From an uncultured Rubellimicrobium sp. (GTDB lineage Bacteria > Pseudomonadota > Alphaproteobacteria > Rhodobacterales > Rhodobacteraceae): 9,968 nucleotides of DNA. Under the pieces are notes generated by a model. It was not told the origin of the DNA. It did not search any database and saw only the letters and a list, made by a program, of their open reading frames with translations. The translations under genes were made by a program, and so were the position numbers. Where the stretch lies: NCBI GenBank assembly GCA_902805995.1, contig CADCUU010000501.1:1-9968 (forward strand), given 5' to 3'. Shown piece after piece: positions 5,493 through 9,968 of the stretch (its first letter is position 1; each line of letters starts with the position of its first letter).

Positions 5493-6599
5493 ATGCGCTT
5501 GGTGGTCTTCGGTCTGGCTGTAAGCTCCTCCTGGGGCAACGGCCACGCGACCCTATGGCGTGGCCTGATCCGCGCGCTGACCCGCCAGGGCCACGAGGTC
5601 ACCTTCTTCGAGCGTGACGCCCCTTGGTACGCCGAGACCCGCGACCTCCATGACCTTATGGACGGCGCCGAACTGGTCCTTTATCCCGACTGGGACAAGG
5701 TCCTGCCCCGTGCCCGCGCCGCCGTGGCGCGTGCCGATGCCGTCATTGTCACCTCATTCTGCCCCGACGGGCCCCGGGCCTCCGACCTCGCGGCCGAGGA
5801 GGCACCGGGCCTTACCGTCTTCTACGACATGGACACGGGCGTGACGCTCCAGCGGCTCGCGGCAGGCGAGAGCGTGGAGTACCTGCCGCCGCAGGGCCTC
5901 GGCGACTTCGACCTCGTGCTCAGCTACACGGGCGGGCGGGCACTCGACCTCCTCCGCACGCGGCTCGGCGCACTTCGGGTGGCTCCGCTTTACGGCCATG
6001 TGGACCCGGAGGCGCATCGCCCTGGCACGCCCGACCCGGCGTTCCGCGGCGACCTTTCCTATCTGGGCACCTACGCCGCCGACCGGCAGGACGCGCTCGA
6101 CGCGCTGTTCCTCGCCCCGGCCCGGGCGCGGCCCGACAGCCGCTTCGTCCTCGCGGGGGCAGGCTACCCCAAGGACTTTCCCTGGACCGACAACCTTTAC
6201 TTCGTGAAGCACCTGCCGCCGGCCGACCACCCCGCCTTCTTCGCTTCCTCGCGGCTCACGCTCAACGTCACGCGCGAGCCGATGGCCGCGATGGGCTTCT
6301 GCCCGTCGGGCCGCCTGTTCGAGGCCGCGGCCTGCGGCATCCCGGTGCTGAGCGACACCTGGGACGGCCTCGACCACTTCTTCACCCCCGGAGAGGAGAT
6401 CCTCGTGGCCGCCACGACCGAGGAAGCCCTGGCCGCTCTGGACCGGCCGGACGCGGACCTGTCCCGCATCGCCCAGGCCGCCCGCGACCGCACGCTGACG
6501 CAGCACAGCTCCGACGCCCGTGCGCGGGAACTGGTGGCACTTCTCGGCGGCGTCATCCCCCATCGCCAGCACGAGGAGACGGTCGCATGTGGGGAGTGA
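5493..6599 (+). CDS. CgeB-like family glycosyltransferase (GT-B fold)
   Basis: This 368-residue protein looks like a GT-B glycosyltransferase of the CgeB/Glyco_trans_1_2 type, which moves a sugar from a nucleotide-sugar donor to an acceptor I cannot identify. The N-terminal domain starts with MRLVVFGLAVSSSWGNGHAT (1-20), a nucleotide-fold start with a Gly-rich loop, then GHEVTFFERD (33-42). The middle has YGHVDPEAHRP (167-177) and a DLSYLGTYAADRQ stretch (187-199) typical of the family. The C-terminal donor-binding region has PSGRLFEAAACGIPVLSD (271-288) with Glu277. There is no signal peptide, so it is cytoplasmic. I chose the ATG at 5493 because it has AGGA five bases upstream and begins a strand-loop motif. 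An in-frame TTG at 5211 would add 94 residues of low-complexity sequence. It is the first gene of the operon and overlaps the next by 13 bases. Confidence 0.85.
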   Translation: MRLVVFGLAVSSSWGNGHATLWRGLIRALTRQGHEVTFFERDAPWYAETRDLHDLMDGAELVLYPDWDKVLPRARAAVARADAVIVTSFCPDGPRASDLAAEEAPGLTVFYDMDTGVTLQRLAAGESVEYLPPQGLGDFDLVLSYTGGRALDLLRTRLGALRVAPLYGHVDPEAHRPGTPDPAFRGDLSYLGTYAADRQDALDALFLAPARARPDSRFVLAGAGYPKDFPWTDNLYFVKHLPPADHPAFFASSRLTLNVTREPMAAMGFCPSGRLFEAAACGIPVLSDTWDGLDHFFTPGEEILVAATTEEALAALDRPDADLSRIAQAARDRTLTQHSSDARARELVALLGGVIPHRQHEETVACGE

Positions 6600-7330
6600 T
6601 CCCGGCCGCGGGCAACGGAACGCGCATCCAGCCCTTGGCCTTCTCGAAGGAGCTTTTGCCCGTTGGCGGGCGACTGTCGGGCGACGGCAACTCCCGCCCC
6701 AAGGCGGTGAGCGAGTTCCTCGTGGACCGCATGGCGCTCGCGGGGGCGACCAAGGTCTGCTTCGTAATCTCGCCCCACAAGGCGGACATCCTGAAGTACT
6801 ACGGCGGCCACTGCGACATCGTGGAGATCGCCTATGTCGTCCAGCCTACCGCCTCGGGCCTGTGCGACGCGATCTTTCGCGCCCATGCGGTGATTCCGCA
6901 TAACGAGCCCGTCCTCGTGGGCCTGCCCGACACGATCTGGTTCCCCGAGGACGCCCTGCGCGCCCTGCCCGACGACCGGCTGTCGTTCCTGCTGTTCCCG
7001 GTGGAGCAGCCGCAGTTCTTCGACGCCGTGGTCACCGACGACGATGGCCGCGTGCTGTCCATCGACGTGAAGTCCCCCGAGGTCCGGACCAACTGGATCT
7101 GGGGCGCCTTCAAGATGCCTGGCCATGTCTTCCACGAGTTGCACGCCTTCTGGAAGGCCCGGCCCGAGCCCGATGAATACTGGGGCACCCTCGTCAACGC
7201 CTGGCTCGCCCAGGGGGGCGAGGCCGTGGGCGTGCGCGCCGGGACGCTTTATGCCGATGTGGGAACCCTGGAGGGCTACCGCCTCGCCATGGAGCTCCTC
7301 GCGCCGGGGCCCGCCGCGGCGGCGCGCTGA
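6587..7330 (+). CDS. Sugar nucleotidyltransferase-like protein (NTP_transferase family)
   Basis: The 247-residue protein belongs to the nucleotidyltransferase family that joins a sugar 1-phosphate to an NTP, such as glucose-1-phosphate thymidylyltransferase. The nucleotide-binding start is IPAAGNGTRIQPL (5-17) followed by SKELLPVGG (20-28). QPTASGLCDAI (86-96) fits the substrate region. GLPDTIWFP (112-120) replaces the usual GDN motif, with Asp115 as likely metal ligand; Asp224 in DVGTLEGY (224-231) would be the second. Residues 29-42 (GRLSGDGNSRPKAV) are longer than in RmlA-type enzymes. RmlA-like activity is therefore uncertain, and it could be a divergent or regulatory member. It would supply the donor sugar for the glycosyltransferases beside it. 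The ATG at 6587 has AGGAGA eight bases upstream, inside the preceding gene, and only two bases separate its stop from the next start. Confidence 0.82.
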   Translation: MWGVIPAAGNGTRIQPLAFSKELLPVGGRLSGDGNSRPKAVSEFLVDRMALAGATKVCFVISPHKADILKYYGGHCDIVEIAYVVQPTASGLCDAIFRAHAVIPHNEPVLVGLPDTIWFPEDALRALPDDRLSFLLFPVEQPQFFDAVVTDDDGRVLSIDVKSPEVRTNWIWGAFKMPGHVFHELHAFWKARPEPDEYWGTLVNAWLAQGGEAVGVRAGTLYADVGTLEGYRLAMELLAPGPAAAAR

Positions 7331-7332
7331 CC

Positions 7333-8118
7333 ATGGGTGGACTTCTCGATCGCCTTGCCCGGGGAGAGCCGGTGGACAACCGTATCGTGCTGGTTGCCGC
7401 CCATCCGGATGACGAGACGCTGGCCCTCGCGAGCCGCATGGACCGCCTGCCGGACCTGTGCATCGTCCACCTGACCGACGGCGCGCCTTTCGACATGGCC
7501 GACGCCCACCGCGCCGGTGCCCCCACGCGTGAGGACTACGCCGAGATGCGCCGCAAAGAGGTGCGCGCCGCCATGCAGGCGATGCGCGGCACGGCCGAGC
7601 TGCGCTGCTACTGGCACCCCGACCAGGAGGCGATCCTGCACGCCGAGGCCATCGTCGCGCAGCTCGTCCGCGACATTTGGGACGCCGACGCCGTCCTGAC
7701 TCACCCCTACGAGCACGGCCATCCCGACCACGACACGGCGGCGCTCTGCGTGGCCGTGGCTTTGGCGCGGCTGCGGGATCAGGGCCGCCGGGTGCCCGAG
7801 CACCTGGAATTCCCGAGCTATCATCTCCGCGCGGGCGAGCCCGTGTTTGGCGCCTTCTGGCCCGACCCTGCTGCGCCTGAGACGGTGCTGGACCTGTCGG
7901 ACGACGACCGCGAGCGCCGGGAGCGCGCCCTGCGCTGCTTTCGCAGCCAGCGGACCTTTTTGTCCAAGGTCCCCCACTGGGACGAGCGCATCCGCGCTGC
8001 CCCCGTCTACGACTTTGCCGCGCCCGCTCCTCCGGGCGAGGCGCTCTACGACCGCTGGGGCTGGGCCATCACGTCCGCCGACTGGCGCCGCCATGCCGCA
8101 ACCCTCCTTGGATCATGA
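7333..8118 (+). CDS. PIG-L (LmbE-like) family zinc-dependent deacetylase
   Basis: PIG-L proteins are zinc enzymes that remove acetyl from N-acetylglucosamine-type sugars; MshB (mycothiol) and BshB (bacillithiol) are well-known members. This one has 261 residues, a normal size. The metal motif AHPDDE gives His24 and Asp27 as ligands, with Asp26 as the likely catalytic base. The second motif HPYEHGHPDHD (124-134) supplies the third ligand, His133. HPDQEAILH (95-103) and a Trp/Asp-rich end (ALYDRWGWA) line the predicted substrate side. There is no signal peptide, so it acts in the cytoplasm. It starts two bases after the preceding stop with no clear Shine-Dalgarno and shares ATGA with the next gene, so it is probably translationally coupled on both sides. 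A deacetylase next to a GT4 enzyme points to an N-acetylhexosamine conjugate as substrate, but the actual acceptor is unknown. Confidence 0.93.
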   Translation: MGGLLDRLARGEPVDNRIVLVAAHPDDETLALASRMDRLPDLCIVHLTDGAPFDMADAHRAGAPTREDYAEMRRKEVRAAMQAMRGTAELRCYWHPDQEAILHAEAIVAQLVRDIWDADAVLTHPYEHGHPDHDTAALCVAVALARLRDQGRRVPEHLEFPSYHLRAGEPVFGAFWPDPAAPETVLDLSDDDRERRERALRCFRSQRTFLSKVPHWDERIRAAPVYDFAAPAPPGEALYDRWGWAITSADWRRHAATLLGS

Positions 8119-9140
8119 GCCTCACGGTCCTGAGCGTCTCCTATCCGCTCGCGCCCATCACCGCTGATCCCGTCGGCGGGGCCGAGCAGGTGCTCGCACG
8201 CCTTGACCGCGCGCTGGCGGCGGCGGGCCATCGGTCGCTGGTCATCGCGCCCGAGGGATCGCAGGTCGCGGGGGAGCTTCTGGCGCTTCCCCCCGTTCCG
8301 CCCTGCATCGGCGAGGCCGAGACCATGGCCGCGCAGGCCGCCGTGCGCGCCCGGATCACTGAAGCCGTGGCGGCCCACCGCCCTGACGTGATCCACCTCC
8401 ACGGCATCGACTTCCCCGCCTACCTGCCTGACTCCGGCCCGCCCGTCCTCGTGACACTGCACCTGCCGCTCGACTGGTACCCGCTGGGCGCCTTGAGCCC
8501 TGTGCGCCCCGATGTGGTCCTGCACACGGTCTCCGCCGCGCAGGCCGCCACCGCTCCGCCCGGCGCGAGGCTGGGCAAGCCCATCGAGAACGGCGTGGAC
8601 CTTGCCGGCCCTGCCCCGCGCAGGCGGAACTACGCCTTTGCCCTAGGCCGCATCTGCCCCGAGAAGGGCTTCGACGATGCGCTGGACGCAGCGCGCGAGG
8701 CCCATGTCCCGTTCTTCATGGCCGGAACCTGCTTCCCCTACCCCACCCACCAGGCGCATCTGCGCGAGGAGATCCTTCCACGCCTGTCCTGGCGTCGCCG
8801 CTGGATCGGCCCCGTACAGGGGGAACGGAAGCGCCACCTCCTCGCCGCGGCGGCCTGCCTCCTCCTCCCCTCCAAAGCGCGCGAGACCTCGTCCCTCGTC
8901 GCGATGGAGGCGCTGGCCGCCGGCACCCCCGTCATCGCCTATCCCAGCGGCGCACTGACGGAGATAGTGGAGCACGGCCGCACCGGCTTCCTGGTGGACG
9001 GCGTGGAGGGCATGGCCCAAGCCATCGCCCGCGTAGGCGAAATTGACCCGGAGACCTGCCGCGCCACCGCCTGCGAACGCTTCGGGGCCGACCGCATGAT
9101 CGCCCGCTACCTTGCCCGATATGCCGACCTCGCCGCCTGA
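8115..9140 (+). CDS. GT4-family glycosyltransferase
   Basis: This 341-residue protein is a GT-B glycosyltransferase of the GT4 (glycosyl transferases group 1) type. The N-terminal acceptor domain starts MSLTVLSVSYPL and has the glycine-rich GGAEQ (21-25) found in many GT4 enzymes. HLHGIDFPAYLPD and TLHLPLDWYPLG follow in the acceptor half. The donor half has GRICPEKGFDDALDAA (178-193, with Lys184) and the retaining-enzyme EX7E signature, Glu257 to Glu265, within ETSSLVAMEALAAGTPVIAY. The family retains the anomeric configuration and uses UDP- or GDP-sugars; donor and acceptor here cannot be named. Its start overlaps the deacetylase stop (ATGA), and its last 20 bases overlap the next gene. In the same class are MshA and BshA, whose products are substrates of PIG-L deacetylases, so the pairing suggests a similar glycosylation and deacetylation sequence. 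Confidence 0.92.
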   Translation: MSLTVLSVSYPLAPITADPVGGAEQVLARLDRALAAAGHRSLVIAPEGSQVAGELLALPPVPPCIGEAETMAAQAAVRARITEAVAAHRPDVIHLHGIDFPAYLPDSGPPVLVTLHLPLDWYPLGALSPVRPDVVLHTVSAAQAATAPPGARLGKPIENGVDLAGPAPRRRNYAFALGRICPEKGFDDALDAAREAHVPFFMAGTCFPYPTHQAHLREEILPRLSWRRRWIGPVQGERKRHLLAAAACLLLPSKARETSSLVAMEALAAGTPVIAYPSGALTEIVEHGRTGFLVDGVEGMAQAIARVGEIDPETCRATACERFGADRMIARYLARYADLAA

Positions 9141-9968
9141 CGTCCTCATCGTCCCACCCTCCGGCCTCCATGCCCTGGAGGCCGAGTGGGACGACCTCTG
9201 GCGCCGCTGCCCCCGCCTGACGCCGTTCCAGCATCCGGCCTGGCTCCTCCCCTGGGCGCGCCATCACTCGCCGGGCCGCTGCGGCGCGGTCGCCCTGCGT
9301 GACAGAGACCGCCTCGTGGGCCTTCTCCCCGTCTTCTGCTGGGAAGGCGCGCTGCTCCTCGCCGGGACAGGGCCCAGCGACCGGGGCGATGCGCTCCTCG
9401 ACCCCGCCTACGCGCCCTACGCGTCGCACCTCCTCCAGGCCCTGCCCCAAGCCGCGCCGGAGCCGTTCGACCGCATCGACCTCCAGCAGCTCGCCCCGGA
9501 CTCCCCCCTCCTTGCCGACACCCCTCCGGGGTGGAACGACAGGGAGGAGGACGGCGACCCCTGCCTGCTCGCCCCCCTTGAAGGAGAGCACGGCCTGGCC
9601 GCCGCCTCGGGTCGCCAGCGCTCTCACTGGCGTCATGCCCTACGGCAGCTCGACAAGCTCGGCGGCACCACGAGCCTCGCCTCGGAGGAGGAGATCGCCC
9701 CGGCCATCGAGGACCTGATCCGCCTCAACGCGCTCCGCTGGGGTGAGGCCGGGGTCCTGCACGACCGCCTCCTTCAGGCCACGCTCCGCGATGCGGGCCC
9801 CGCCCTTCACCGTGCGGGCCTTGTGCGGCTTCATCAGGTCATCCTCGACGGCGAGAGGATCGCCGCCCTCCTCGTCATGGCGGGATCCTGGGCGCATCAC
9901 GGCTACAACGGCGGCTTCGATCCGGCCCATGCGAAGCTGAGCCCCTCCGCGATCCTCGTGGGCCTCGC
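9121..9968 (+). CDS. CelD/BcsL-type GNAT-fold acyltransferase (3' partial)
   Basis: The frame is open from the ATG at 9121 to the right edge (282 codons), so the C-terminus is missing. The start lies inside the GT4 gene, overlapping it by 20 bases. No Shine-Dalgarno is visible, which suggests coupling; the next in-frame GTG (9316) and ATG (9877) are well inside the domain. The N-terminal half reads SGLHALEAEWDDLWRRCP and PFQHPAWLLPWARHH, the usual start of CelD/BcsL acyltransferases (Acetyltransf_6). RQRSHWRHALRQLDKLGG (164-181) matches the basic helix seen before the second GNAT half. The reading then continues with LIRLNALRW, IAALLVMAG and GYNGGFDP, also typical. The family acylates sugars or amines in exopolysaccharide and related pathways; the acyl donor is unknown here. 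Its place after a PIG-L deacetylase suggests it acylates the freed amine. Confidence 0.85.
   Translation, partial: MPTSPPDVLIVPPSGLHALEAEWDDLWRRCPRLTPFQHPAWLLPWARHHSPGRCGAVALRDRDRLVGLLPVFCWEGALLLAGTGPSDRGDALLDPAYAPYASHLLQALPQAAPEPFDRIDLQQLAPDSPLLADTPPGWNDREEDGDPCLLAPLEGEHGLAAASGRQRSHWRHALRQLDKLGGTTSLASEEEIAPAIEDLIRLNALRWGEAGVLHDRLLQATLRDAGPALHRAGLVRLHQVILDGERIAALLVMAGSWAHHGYNGGFDPAHAKLSPSAILVGL

Noticed and set aside
4733..5602. 289-codon minus-strand open frame across the divergent region
   Set aside because: It overlaps the small gene, the promoters and the glycosyltransferase start. Its translation is Arg/Ala/Gly-rich without motifs.
5754..6572. Minus-strand open frame opposite the first glycosyltransferase, and similar ones opposite 7276-8094 and 8932-9636
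   Set aside because: Translations are Gly/Arg/Val-rich with no domain signals, and the plus-strand genes have strong family motifs throughout.
7333..9140. Reading the deacetylase and GT4 genes as a true bacillithiol or mycothiol pathway
   Set aside because: No cysteine-adding enzyme (BshC or MshC) is in the window, and both families are too broad to assign those products.

Overview
The window is GC-rich, gene-dense bacterial DNA. It most likely comes from an alphaproteobacterium: the coding style fits, and the gaps between genes carry promoter motifs of the EcfG type (GGAAC-N16-NGTT), which belong to the alphaproteobacterial general stress response. Rhodobacterales or Methylobacterium-like groups would fit, but the genus cannot be read from the sequence. 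There are ten protein genes, no rRNA or tRNA, no CRISPR and no insertion sequence.

Region 1 (1-2731) is a large multi-PAS hybrid histidine kinase whose beginning lies left of the window. Its frame is open across the left part, stops at a TGA (1052-1054), and resumes in the same frame three codons later. The stop lies inside a PAS domain, probably at a former tryptophan codon. The second half still has a complete kinase core and receiver.

Region 2 (2740-3395) is a ferritin-like YciE/YciF-family gene with an EcfG-type promoter in front and a clean intrinsic terminator behind. Region 3 (3420-3937) is queF, the last step of preQ1 synthesis for queuosine, with an inverted repeat that overlaps its Shine-Dalgarno. 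It converges on an SDR oxidoreductase (3960-4736, minus strand) over a 22-base gap that holds GC hairpins.

Region 4 (4737-5173) is a divergent control region between the SDR gene and an uncharacterised 100-residue protein. It carries EcfG-type motifs facing both ways; one of them is palindromic and reads as a promoter on either strand.

Region 5 (5174-9968) begins with a 319-base non-coding stretch holding a long stem-loop, short repeats and one more EcfG-type motif. A tightly packed operon follows: CgeB-like glycosyltransferase, sugar-nucleotidyltransferase-like protein, PIG-L deacetylase, GT4 glycosyltransferase, and a CelD/BcsL-type acyltransferase cut by the right edge. The first, third and fourth junctions overlap and the second has a 2-base gap, so the five are probably made together. 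The set suggests making an N-acetylated glycoside, deacetylating it and re-acylating the amine. The product is unknown. The most notable message is that a stress-type sigma factor may control the ferritin-like gene, the SDR, the small protein and this glycoconjugate operon together.
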